Made by a program: the position numbers and the translations under genes. Below are positions 9,576-18,498 of a stretch of DNA of 64,000 nt, in pieces. The notes beneath the pieces are model-generated. The model did no database searches and was not told the origin of the DNA. It saw nothing but the letters and a program-made list of their open reading frames with translations. The stretch's first letter is position 1, and every line of letters begins with the position of its first letter. Source of the DNA: Saprospiraceae bacterium (GTDB lineage: Bacteria > Bacteroidota > Bacteroidia > Chitinophagales > Saprospiraceae); NCBI GenBank assembly GCA_016715105.1, contig JADKBO010000036.1, positions 13,689-77,688 of the forward strand, in the 5' to 3' direction.

Positions 9576-9917
9576 TTACATTCCAACAATTTCTCGTACT
9601 TCAACATTTCCACCAACTGCAAATATTGGGCAGCCATTAGCAAGACTTACAGCCTCATCCAATGATTCCGCTTTCACAATGCTATATCCACCAATGGTTT
9701 CTTTAATTTCTGTGTAAGGTCCATCCGTAACCATTCCACTTGCTTGTAAAACTTTGCCATGAGGTAACAATGCATTTCCTGCACTGGTCAAATGATTTTG
9801 AGCAGCAATATTGCCCAACCAATCCATCCACTTTTGCATACTGGCTTGCATTTCTTCTGGTGAAGGCATAGGACCTGTGCGTTGTTCTGATCTGAATACA
9901 AATAAAAAATCTTTCAT
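9576..9917 (-). CDS. YCII/DGPF-domain protein
   Basis: A 113-residue single-domain protein of the YCII-related (DGPF) family. Visible family features are the N-terminal strand MKDFLFVFRS, the helix with MQKWMDWLGNIAA, and DGPYTEIKETIGGYSIV, which is the DGPF motif in a DGPY variant, followed by the segment ending GGNVEVREI. Function of the family is not established; a small-molecule enzyme or binding role is suspected. It sits upstream of the ECF42-type sigma factor in the same direction, the classical pairing for this sigma group, and is likely in the same regulon or operon. Confidence 0.88.
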   Translation of the reverse strand: MKDFLFVFRSEQRTGPMPSPEEMQASMQKWMDWLGNIAAQNHLTSAGNALLPHGKVLQASGMVTDGPYTEIKETIGGYSIVKAESLDEAVSLANGCPIFAVGGNVEVREIVGM

Positions 9918-10029
9918 TTTCTTTTAATTTATTTAGTTTTAAAAACCTATGACGAATGGATTTTTAAGATTGGACAAGAAAAATATTTTTTTTGAAAATT
10001 TGTTTTCTATCCCATAAGATTCATTTCAT

Positions 10030-10263
10030 TCAACACATAGAATACAACGGATCAAAATACCCATTGATGGCAATCACCTGATCTAGGGAAAAAGTAAAAT
10101 CATGGTCCAATTTTATGATCACTTTGTCGTTTTCTTCCTCAATAGCAGTAACCAATCCCTGCACTTTTTCTAGTCCATTTATATCCAAAATGAGTGATGC
10201 TTTGCACTGTTCTTCCAAACATGATTGGATGATTGAAAGCATTTTGACTTGTATTTCTTTCAT
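10030..10263 (-). CDS. Small protein of unknown function
   Basis: A 77-residue protein that I do not recognise. The first 40 residues are helical in character with two cysteines (SCLEEQC). The second half, with alternating GLVTAIEEENDKVIIKLDH and FSLDQVIAING, has the pattern of a small five-stranded barrel in which a loop binds something while the final strand ends near LDQVIAI; this is reminiscent of Sm-like folds, but that is only an impression. ATG start, 29 bases after the HAD gene stop on the same strand, so it may be co-transcribed. Coding is supported by codon pattern and by fitting the gap, not by homology. Confidence 0.55.
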   Translation of the reverse strand: MKEIQVKMLSIIQSCLEEQCKASLILDINGLEKVQGLVTAIEEENDKVIIKLDHDFTFSLDQVIAINGYFDPLYSMC

Positions 10264-10292
10264 AAATCTATGTAGTTGTATAATCGATCTCC

Positions 10293-10892
10293 TTAATCTA
10301 TCAATATGTTTCTTTCCTGAAGTGCCAAAGACAACTGTTGTGGAGATTGAAAATGAATACTATCAATGCCCAGCTCTAGTGCCGCTTGAACATTCCGCAT
10401 ATTATCGTCAATAAAGATAGCTTCTTGTGGATGTACCGCATATCGCTCAAGCAAAATTTTGTAAAATTCGGGAAATGGCTTCCTGGTCTGCTTAACTCCA
10501 CTCACCACACGACCATCAAACCAGTGTAGAAAATCGTATCGACACAAAGCAATATCAAACAGACCTGCTTGCCAGTTGGTCAATGCATAAGTACGGTATT
10601 TCCCAGTGTTCTTTATTGATTTGAAAATGTCCACAGTATCCAATATTGGTCCACCCAACATTTCCACCCAGCGACCATAGAAATCTCTGATTGGTCCTTC
10701 CCATTCTGGATGTTGTGCAACTAAAAGTTGGGTTGCATCGACGATTGATCTCCCAGCATCTTGCTCCTCGTTCCAATCTGGAGTACAGTCTTCGTTTTCA
10801 AAATAATTTTCATCGAAGAGATATTTTGGATTCCAGTCTACGAGTACGCCTCCCAGATCAAAAATGATGGTATTTATGTCATTCTTTTGCAT
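10293..10892 (-). CDS. HAD family hydrolase (phosphatase-like)
   Basis: A 199-residue haloacid-dehalogenase-like protein of the HAD-IA/YihX type. Motif I is IIFDLGGVLVDWNP near residue 10, with the nucleophile Asp; the Thr/Ser motif is in YALTNW, the Lys motif is in KPFPEFYKILL, and motif IV is IFIDDN. A small helical cap follows motif I, as in sugar-phosphate phosphatases such as YihX (alpha-glucose-1-phosphate phosphatase). Likely a cytoplasmic phosphatase for a small phosphorylated metabolite; the exact substrate cannot be seen. Confidence 0.88.
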   Translation of the reverse strand: MQKNDINTIIFDLGGVLVDWNPKYLFDENYFENEDCTPDWNEEQDAGRSIVDATQLLVAQHPEWEGPIRDFYGRWVEMLGGPILDTVDIFKSIKNTGKYRTYALTNWQAGLFDIALCRYDFLHWFDGRVVSGVKQTRKPFPEFYKILLERYAVHPQEAIFIDDNMRNVQAALELGIDSIHFQSPQQLSLALQERNILID

Positions 10893-11053
10893 AAAATAAT
10901 TAAATTTTTTAAGATGCTTTTCAGCTACATTTTGAAGCTAATGTAATATTTAAATGTTCCATGATTTACTTTAGAACGAAGCTTAATTAACGCATAATAT
11001 CTAGTTTTGTAATTACTGCTGAAACTAATTAGATTTATAGATCACATATTTTT

Positions 11054-11061
11054 TACATTTG
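11054..11061 (+). promoter_or_regulatory. -7 promoter element for ddlA
   Basis: TACATTTG fits the Bacteroidota TAnnTTTG box and lies 16 bases before the ddlA ATG. No good TTG box was found at the expected distance. Confidence 0.45.
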
Positions 11062-11076
11062 TTCCAAATTTCAAGT

Positions 11077-12163
11077 ATGAGCAACAAAACGACAGTGGGA
11101 CTTTTATTTGGTGGTAAATCACCAGAACACAATATATCCATTCTTTCAGCTAAAAATATTTTTAGTGCCATAGATAAAGATCGATTTGATGTCATCCTCA
11201 TCTATATCAATAGGGCAGGAGTTTGGCATTTTTGCAAAGATGGTATGCTTTTGGAAAATGGAAAAAACGGTCACCTATATTGGCGAAAAGACTCAGGTGT
11301 CGCTTTCTCAAAATGCTGATGATCGCCAATTGATCGAAACAACTTCTGGTGAAGTAATTGCTAAAATCGATGTATTATATCCGGTTTTACATGGCAATTT
11401 TGGAGAAGATGGTTCTATACAAGGTTTTGCAAAATTGGCCAATATTGCATGTGTAGGGTGTGGAATTCTTGGCTCAGCAGTCGGCATGGATAAAGATATA
11501 GTAAAGCGCATTTTGAGAGATGCTGGCATTGGAGTTGCTGATTTCGTGACTTTGCGAAAAGCTTACAATGAGGACATGAATTATGAAGAGGTAAGCGCTA
11601 AGTTGGGAAAAGAATTGTTTGTCAAACCTGCCAATCTTGGAAGTTCTGTCGGGGTCTCTTTTGTTGCGGATGAAAATGCCTATAATCAAGCGGTTGAGGT
11701 TGGCTTCAGCTATGACACCAAAGTTTTGGTAGAAGAAAAAGTTACCGGCAGAGAAATAGAATGCGCGGTAATGGGTAATGAAATCATTGAAGCTTCTGTC
11801 ATTGGCGAAATCCTTCCCAAATCATCTTGGTATTCCTTTGAAAATAAATACGTTGACGAAGATGGTGCCAAATTGGCCATTCCTGCACAGCTCACTCCAG
11901 CTCAAGCAGAGAAAGCTAGAAATACCGCAATTGAAACTTATCGATTACTCGAGTGCAGAGGTTTGACGAGAGTAGATATGTTTTTATTGGCCGATGATCA
12001 CATCATTGTCAATGAAGTCAATACCCTGCCTGGTTTTACCAAAGTAAGCATGTATCCCAAAATGTGGGAAGCTGCAGGCTTGCCGTACCAACAATTGGTT
12101 ACTAAACTCATTGAATTGGCCATTGCAGAACATCAAAAAATGAATGCTTTGATGTTGATTTAA
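11077..12163 (+). CDS. ddlA: D-alanine--D-alanine ligase, split by a frameshift
   Basis: ATP-grasp enzyme joining two D-alanines for peptidoglycan. ATG at 11077 gives MSNKTTVGLLFGGKSPEHN, the family N-terminus. The second frame carries HGNFGEDGSIQG, KPANLGSSVGVS, EEKVTGREIECAVMG, the ATP-grasp metal-binding residues in VNEVNTLPGFT and SMYPKMW. The break is best placed in the run of six A at 11262-11267: removing one A gives NGKTVTYIGEKTQVSLS and restores about 360 residues, close to E. coli DdlA. Because ddl is normally essential and the rest is intact, this is almost surely a sequencing error. Confidence 0.92.
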
Positions 12164-12294
12164 TCTTTTGGGTTATTATTTGCCGATTTTTCATCCTTAT
12201 TAGAAAGAGATAAATGCAATTAATTTACACGGTTGTCCTAAAAATGGCTATTTTTGGAGAACAACTGTGTGTCGAGGCAGGTTTTAACTTTTAT

Positions 12295-13254
12295 ATGAAG
12301 CGATTTCTTACACTTGGTTTGCTCATTTACACTATTGCCACTTTTGCACAACAAGGGCCTCAGACTTCTTTGGCCATCTTTAACCCATACCTGGAGCATG
12401 CAGCGATGGGAGGCATGGATAGAAGATTGTCGATTGTTGGTCAAGTCAGAAGTCAGTGGACAGGTATTGGACAAGGTCCTTCTACTCAATACATCGGTGC
12501 AAATATGCCCATGTATGCCTGGACTGGAGCCATAGGTGCAGATCTTTTTACACATCGGGCAGGGAATTTACGCATCAACCAACTCAGAGCATCTTACAAT
12601 TATGTCACTCCTGGTTTTGGAGGTCTTTTGTCCGTAGGAGGAAGACTTGGATTTAATCAGATTTCTTTGGATGGGTCTCGCATCATCACCCCAGATGGCA
12701 ATTATGACGATGGAGCCATCAATCACAATGATCCCACATTAGCCAATACCATTGTGAATAGTTTTGGAGTCAACTGGGAAGTAAGCGCCGCATTTACCAA
12801 TAATTTGATAACTGCAGCTCTTTCATTTTCTGATTTGGTAAGCCCACAACAAAGCATTGCCAAAGGTAAATTTCAATTTGATAGAACTGTAAATGGATTA
12901 GTCAGATACGATTATCAGTTAAATGAAGATATTGTGCTCATGCCCAATTTGGGTTTTAGAACCAATTTGCGTGTGCTACAAACAGATGTTGGAGTGATGG
13001 CCAGATATAAAGCCAGAACTTTCGGTGGACTTTTACTTAGAGGATATAATACTACGACCATCGATGCACTTGCTTTTACAATGGGTTATCACCTCAGTGA
13101 AAAGTTTAGTTTGTATTACAGCTACGAAACGGGGTTGTCTGCACTCAAAACGGTTAATGAAGGCACGCATGATTTCATGATGAAAATCAGACTGGAGCCA
13201 CTTTTTGGAAAAAACTTGCCTCCAAAAATTATTTATAATCCTAGGTTCCTTTAG
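12295..13254 (+). CDS. PorP/SprF family type IX secretion-associated outer membrane protein
   Basis: A 319-residue outer-membrane beta-barrel protein of the PorP/SprF family. I chose the ATG at 12295, which gives a proper signal peptide (MKRFLTLGLLIYTIATFAQQ); an upstream ATG at 12214 would add 27 unlikely residues. The body shows family features: NPYLEHAAMGGMDR near the N-terminus, VRSQWTGI, and repeated amphipathic strands ending in a KIRLEPLFG-like segment. PorP/SprF proteins pair with PorE/SprE-like components and secreted adhesins of the type IX system and gliding. The partner cargo gene usually next to it is not here; a CHU_C cargo protein occurs at 54-56 kb. Confidence 0.85.
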   Translation: MKRFLTLGLLIYTIATFAQQGPQTSLAIFNPYLEHAAMGGMDRRLSIVGQVRSQWTGIGQGPSTQYIGANMPMYAWTGAIGADLFTHRAGNLRINQLRASYNYVTPGFGGLLSVGGRLGFNQISLDGSRIITPDGNYDDGAINHNDPTLANTIVNSFGVNWEVSAAFTNNLITAALSFSDLVSPQQSIAKGKFQFDRTVNGLVRYDYQLNEDIVLMPNLGFRTNLRVLQTDVGVMARYKARTFGGLLLRGYNTTTIDALAFTMGYHLSEKFSLYYSYETGLSALKTVNEGTHDFMMKIRLEPLFGKNLPPKIIYNPRFL

Positions 13255-13281
13255 TCAAAATAGTCAACTTTTCTTTCAAAT

Positions 13282-14715
13282 TTATGCAAATAGCGCATCC
13301 ATGGTGACCTCATTCTGCACCAAAACGTCTGAATAGTTATTGCGATTGACTCCATAGGTGGTAATCATGGTAAAGAAAATGGCCTTTTTTGTTTTTGTAA
13401 CGTCTTTGAAGGTTGTTATTTTGGATTTGATCTTTTCTGAGTTTTCCTTATTTATGGTATAATTTCCCAGTGAAAACTTGCATTCACAAAGATTGATTAC
13501 TTGATCTTTTCTATCAATCAATAAATCTACTTGAGCTGAACGGTCATCTGATTTGCCCCTCCAAGACGCTTCATAAGTTTGTATGCCACTGATGCCCAAA
13601 GCGACTTTGATTTGTGATACATGGTCCAGACAGATTTGTTCAAAGGTGAATCCTTGCCAGGCTTTGACTTCAGGGCTATCGGCCATGTTAATCCAAAAAT
13701 TTTCGCTTTGAGCGCCATTTTTTTTGAGAAATTTGAAATAGAAAAAAGTGTAATAGTCAGACAATCGGTAGATCAAATCTTTTTGATTTCCACTGTATGA
13801 TGGATAGGATCTGATAAAACCACTTTCTTCCAAATCACTCAAAATTTTGGTGAGTGTCCCCCCTGATTTCATTTTTGAAATAGCAATGATTTCTCTGCGG
13901 TTTAAACCTATTGTTTTGGTAGAGAGTGTTTCCACCAATTGTTCATAAAGTTCATGTTTTTTAAATAATGAACGGTAAAGATTGCCAAACTCGTTGCGCA
14001 ATAGTCCCGATTTGTCAAAGCACAACTCTTGTATGTTTTGAGTGGCACTCAAACCCGGTCTCACGGCTTCCAAATAATAAGGTATGCCTCCTAATGCCAT
14101 ATACAACTGCAATATTTGATATCGATCAAATGCTTCGTTTTTTGCTTTCAGCATTTCCTCGGCCTCTTTTAAAGTAAATGCTTGAATTTTCATTTTTTGA
14201 GTCACTCGATTGTGTAAGCCACCTGCATTGTTGATCAGTTCATTGATCATCCAAGAGGCAGCTGATCCACAAACGATCAATACGATGTCTCTTCTATTGG
14301 TAGCCCATCCATTCCAAAAGTGTTCTAAAGCCATCATGAAGTCCGAGCTTCGTGTGTCAAACCAAGGCAGTTCGTCTATGAAGATTATCTTCTTTCCAGC
14401 TTCCTTTTTTAATTCAAGATGTTCTATCAACCTTTTAAAGGCAATCAACCAGTTTTCAGAAGATTCATTAAAGACCAAATTGGATTGCGTATTGATGGTT
14501 GTATCAAAGTTGAATAGCTGTTGGCCGGTGTCTGCATTTGCCAAACCAGTAATGTGGAAATCAAATGTGTAATCAAAATACTCTTTGATTAGAAACGTTT
14601 TGCCTACCCTCCTTCTGCCATATACAGCAACGAATTCAGATTTTTCACTTTTGACAATCTCTTCCAGTTTTGAAATTTCTCTTTGTCGCCCGTAAACCAA
14701 TCTTTTACTTTTCAT
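13282..14715 (-). CDS. AAA+ ATPase with PD-(D/E)XK nuclease-like C-terminus (DUF234 type)
   Basis: A 477-residue protein starting at ATG 14715 (MKSKRLVYGRQREI); an in-frame upstream start would run through the repeat array. Walker A GRRRVGKT is at residues 33-40, Walker B IFIDELPW at about 111-118, and a sensor-like VCGSAASWM follows. The middle has a winged-helix-like segment (LNRREIIAISKMKSGGTLTKIL), and the C-terminus shows QVDLLIDRKDQVINLCECK, a D...ExK pattern like PD-(D/E)XK nucleases (near residue 415-435). This is the 'archaeal-type ATPase with DUF234' family, common in Bacteroidota but without a settled function; it is spread as if mobile. The inverted-repeat array directly upstream covers its promoter. 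Confidence 0.85.
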   Translation of the reverse strand: MKSKRLVYGRQREISKLEEIVKSEKSEFVAVYGRRRVGKTFLIKEYFDYTFDFHITGLANADTGQQLFNFDTTINTQSNLVFNESSENWLIAFKRLIEHLELKKEAGKKIIFIDELPWFDTRSSDFMMALEHFWNGWATNRRDIVLIVCGSAASWMINELINNAGGLHNRVTQKMKIQAFTLKEAEEMLKAKNEAFDRYQILQLYMALGGIPYYLEAVRPGLSATQNIQELCFDKSGLLRNEFGNLYRSLFKKHELYEQLVETLSTKTIGLNRREIIAISKMKSGGTLTKILSDLEESGFIRSYPSYSGNQKDLIYRLSDYYTFFYFKFLKKNGAQSENFWINMADSPEVKAWQGFTFEQICLDHVSQIKVALGISGIQTYEASWRGKSDDRSAQVDLLIDRKDQVINLCECKFSLGNYTINKENSEKIKSKITTFKDVTKTKKAIFFTMITTYGVNRNNYSDVLVQNEVTMDALFA

Positions 14716-14717
14716 CA

Positions 14718-14907
14718 CAGCCAATTTAATGCAAAAGTATATGTTTTGGCTGATAAAAGCAATTATTGCAGCCAAAAGCAATCAATTAGGTATAGTTTTG
14801 GCTGTAAAAATATATTTATACAGCCAAAAATGACAGTATTTTAAAAGTTTTGGCTGCTAAATGTAATATATGCAGCCAAAAGTGACATTTATTTGATAGT
14901 TTTGGCT
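14718..14907. repeat. Array of inverted 9-mers with exact 52-bp period
   Basis: TTTTGGCT begins at 14744, 14796, 14848 and 14900, each exactly 52 bases apart. The inverse, AGCCAAAA, begins at 14770, 14822 and 14874, also 52 apart, with a decayed copy (AGCCAA) at 14719. The motif thus alternates orientation about every 26 bases, with AT-rich spacers of 18 and 16 bases between arms. Full arms are CAGCCAAAA and TTTTGGCTG. The last copy lacks the final G. The array lies between the ATPase gene start (14715) and the end of the next minus-strand gene (14935) and overlaps the ATPase promoter. Confidence 0.95.
14732..14762 (-). promoter_or_regulatory. Promoter of the AAA+ ATPase gene
   Basis: On the minus strand TTG (14760-14762), 20 bases, then TACTTTTG (14732-14739): an exact Bacteroidota promoter. 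The 9-mer arm at 14744-14752 lies between the two boxes, so a protein on the array would block or control it. Transcription would start about 10 bases before the ATG. Confidence 0.75.
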
Positions 14908-14934
14908 AGAAACAATAAAAATGGGACCCTTACA

Positions 14935-17675
14935 TTACTTTCCATACAATTTCAATCCATCCATCGACCAAGATGCCACTGCCACCGTGTCTGGACCTGT
15001 AAGCTCAACTCGAAGCAATTTTGCCTTGATTGGATCAAATTGAATCACAGTGGGAGACCTTTCAGATTTACTTTTCAAAACATCTTTCCAGACTTTGCCA
15101 TCGATCGAAGATTTTAGCACATACGCATAAGGTTGCGCAGGAATATATTTGGTATCTCTTCCTTTCCCACCGGAAAAGCTTGGGAATTGAATTCAATCTG
15201 AGAAACAGTTTGCTGTTGTGGTAACTCTATTTGGAACCACATACCTTTCGTTTGGCCTGTTCCGCTGGTCCAACCTTCAAAATCAAATGCACCTGTTGCC
15301 AAAGCATTACTGCCCGGTCTCGTTGGTGCACTGTGACTGGCGCTGGCTTTCCAGGATTTATCATAAGGAATTATTTTAGGAGTTGCAGCATATAATTCTT
15401 TGAAAGTGTATGGTTTTGTTTGCGAAGCAGTTTCTTTCCTCAACTTAGCCACGTAGTCAGGGCTTACCAATGAAGCGCCATTATCAAAGTTGTCCCTGAT
15501 GTAAGAAGCTACAGCGGCAATCCATTCATCATTGTTCTCTGCCATGGGTACCATGACGATTCCTGCATATTTTTCACCTTGCAATTCACCACTAAGCCCT
15601 CGTAAAATGGTTTTCACCACATAATCGGGATGCCATTTAAGTCTTGAAGAAGAAACAAAAGACGGCGCCATCAGCACCCCATCACTTGCAGGGTTGCCCT
15701 TTCCATTTTTGCCATGACAAGTAGCACACAATTCTTGATAAATTTTCGCACCCTTTGCAATCAGCATAGAATCTTGTGGGGCATATCTTTTTCCTTGTCT
15801 ACCAAAAAAAGCAGTGACAACAGGAGGGTTGAGCACTTGACTACCGACCAGTTGAATACCAGCAGATTTTGACTTTGACATGGCCATCTTTACAGATGTT
15901 TCCTTACCAGCTATTTCCAATACTCTTGCCGTCATCATAGCTCGCATCACCACTTCTTCATTTTGGTCTTGTGTCAATTTCAAAAAGTCGGCACCGAGGC
16001 TGATGTCTCCTTTTTTATATACCGATTCGCCAGCATACATAGCCATGATTCTCATCCTAGGGTTGGAGTCTTTCAATAATTGGCGTACGGTCTCTGAACG
16101 CAGGCTGCCAATGCCCTCCAAACACCACAAAGCGTGAAATCTGGCATTGATATTTCCATTTCCAAGGCTTATTTGCTCCAATGCTTTTGCAATAGATTGA
16201 TCTCCCCTTTGTACGATGACTTGCTGTGCCATATCCCTCCACCAACCATTGGGGTGTGAAAGATATGGGATCAAATCCTTGGTTTTTTGACTATACATCC
16301 TTGGTACAGTTTGATCTCGCGCAATGGTTTTGTGCTTTAGTCGCCAGATTCTGCCAAGTCTGATGACTTTGTCCAGTTGATATTGTTGGATTTTTGTTCG
16401 GAGATAAGAACCATCTTTTGTCCATTGCCCCTCCTGAATGATACCGTGATACATATCGCAAATGTACATCGTGCCATCTGGGGCTGTAGCCATATCCACC
16501 GGTCTGAAAAGTGGATCAGTAGATTTCAAAAATTCAGATTTCTGTGATTGATATACATTTTGTAAAGTAGTAAGACCTTCTTTGACTACAGGATTCACCT
16601 GCCTTACGATTCTTGCCACGGGTTCTCCGTAAAAGTATTGACCATACAATGCTTTCGGCAAACGGTCACCTCGGTAAATGTCATTTCCAGAAGCGCCGGT
16701 TACTTTGTTGAGAGATCCATCGGGTTGTCTGATTTGACCCATTCCACCCTGCATATCGGAGATCAAAATCGGAGCTCCCCAAGGAACATCAAATCCTTCT
16801 TCAAATTGGTCTTTTACTTCATAATCTCCATAATGTATTGGAAATTGGAAGTAAGAAGGTACGCCATTTGACCCACCTTGAAACCAAAGTTTTCCATCAT
16901 CATCGTGCGTAATTCCCCACTGCGCCATGTTGGATCCAGTAGGTTCCCTTACTACTCCTTTTTTAGTTTCTCTTATTCTGAATGGGTTGACCGTACTATA
17001 CAACCAATTGTCCATTCCCCAATAAAGAAATGCCTGCTGATGCTCCACATTTCCGGATCTACCAAAATCATCTGTAAAAAACTCCCTTTTATCTGCTTTA
17101 CCATCGTTGTTGGTATCGGTATATTTGTATACAACATCTTGATTTGACTCCATCGTGAGCACTGAATTTTCTCCATAAGGCAAAACAAATCTTGGAAAGA
17201 TGAGGCCAGAGACAAAGTCAGTCCCCTTTTCATACACCCCGTCCTTGTCTAGGTCTTCCCATCTGGAAATAACACTTTTGGGGGTGAGTGTGCTGTCGGA
17301 ATCAACCGTAAGCATGTAGGTACGCAACTCCAAAACGTACATCCGCCCGTTCCCATCAAAAATGACTTGAGCTGGTTGCTCTATTTGGGGCTCTGTGAGA
17401 ACGGCTTCCATTTCATAGCCATCTGGAAGTATGAATCGTTTTTGTTCTTCTGCAACGGGTAATGGCAAAACAGGCGGTTTGGGAAGTAAATCAATGCCTC
17501 GCCAATAATCTTTGGTAGTGTCTGCGTCGGCAGGAAGTGCGATTTTGGGATAAAATTCAGGTCGTGTTTCCGAACCTATATCCAGTGGATTTCTTTCGGG
17601 AACAGCTTCCTTGCAAGATGAAATGAAAAAAAGTAAGATCATGAGGTGTGGGATAAATGATCTGTAGACTTGCAT
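14935..17675 (-). CDS. PVC-type heme-containing dehydrogenase lipoprotein with C-terminal discoidin-like domain, split by frameshift
   Basis: About 913 residues when repaired. ATG at 17675 gives a lipoprotein signal (MQVYRSFIPHLMILLFFISS followed by C at the lipobox). The N-terminal part is a beta-propeller of the PVC (Pirellula/Verrucomicrobium) membrane-bound dehydrogenase type (FILPDGYEMEAV, FVSGLIFPRFVLPYG, DMYHGII). HEAT-like repeats follow (MRIMAMYAGE), then a c-type cytochrome with heme motif CATCH near residue 648 and its axial methionine probably in MVPMAEN. The C-terminus is a discoidin-like carbohydrate-binding domain (SSIDGKVWKD). The frame breaks at 15161-15162, where adding one C on the plus strand gives PVGKGRDTKYIPAQPYAY and joins the tail. 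Likely periplasmic or surface oxidation of a sugar; the electron acceptor is not known. Confidence 0.87.
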
Positions 17676-17799
17676 TGACTTATTGTTTGAATCTTTGTTG
17701 ACGTGTATCAACAATGGTAATGTGGTAAAATAAACTTTAACGGTAACCTTGATTGAATATTTATCAATCGCTGCGCCAATTATACGAAAAAAATTGAAA

Positions 17800-17807
17800 T
17801 ATCTTTG
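17800..17807 (+). promoter_or_regulatory. -7 promoter element for the ECF sigma gene
   Basis: TATCTTTG matches TAnnTTTG and lies about 90 bases before the sigma gene start. No clear -33 TTG is present at the right distance. Confidence 0.4.
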
Positions 17808-17898
17808 TCAATCAGTATTTTATAAATTCTTCCAAATAACCAATACAATTTTTCACCATTAACCTTTAATCAGACATTTGAAATTGTTTGGATAATCT

Positions 17899-18498
17899 AT
17901 GTCAGAACCAAAACCAAAAAGCGACGTTGAAGTAATTTCCATGATAAAAGGGAGCGAAAAAGAACGCCGAGAAGCACTACAATATTTTTTTAATAATCCA
18001 AAGCTAAGACTTAGCGTCCATAAATATGTGATGATGCATGGAGGCAATGAAGCGGATGCAAAGGACGTTTTTACAGAGTCATTCATCATATTCGAGCGGC
18101 AAATCAGGAACGATCATTTCAGAGGAGAGAGTTCCTTAGAGACGTATTTTCATGCAATTGCTAAATGGCAATGGTTGGCCATTCAAAGAAAAATGAAAAA
18201 GAGTGTGCAAATTGAGGACATCAAAGAAGGTTTTTCTGACATTACTCCAGAACAAATTTTACTTTCTGAAGAACGAAAGGTTATCCTTCAACAAATGGTC
18301 TCACTAATAGGAGAAAGGTGCCAAAATCTCCTCGGATGGTTTCAATTAAACTATTCGATGAGGGAAATTAAAGATAAAATGGGGTATTCCAGTGATCAAG
18401 TTGCTGCCAATCAGGTTCACGATTGCCGTGAAAAACTGAAAAAGGTAATTGAGCAACATCCTGAAAACCTCAAAGCATTGAAATATGGATATAATTAA
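17899..18498 (+). CDS. ECF-type RNA polymerase sigma factor
   Basis: A 199-residue sigma-70 family protein. Region 2 is visible at about residues 25-100 (NEADAKDVFTESFIIFERQI, RGESSLETYFHAIAKWQWL) and region 4 near 150-185 (YSMREIKDKMGYSSDQVAANQ with its helix-turn-helix). It is the type of short ECF factor that is common in Saprospiraceae next to TPR or CHAT proteins. Its stop overlaps the ATG of the next gene (TAATG), so the two are translationally coupled, and the downstream membrane protein is likely its regulator. Confidence 0.88.
   Translation: MSEPKPKSDVEVISMIKGSEKERREALQYFFNNPKLRLSVHKYVMMHGGNEADAKDVFTESFIIFERQIRNDHFRGESSLETYFHAIAKWQWLAIQRKMKKSVQIEDIKEGFSDITPEQILLSEERKVILQQMVSLIGERCQNLLGWFQLNYSMREIKDKMGYSSDQVAANQVHDCREKLKKVIEQHPENLKALKYGYN

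Noticed and set aside
14718..14907. The inverted array considered as a CRISPR
   Set aside because: The repeats are 9 bases and alternate in orientation with 16-18 base spacers; CRISPR repeats are longer and direct, and no cas genes are near.
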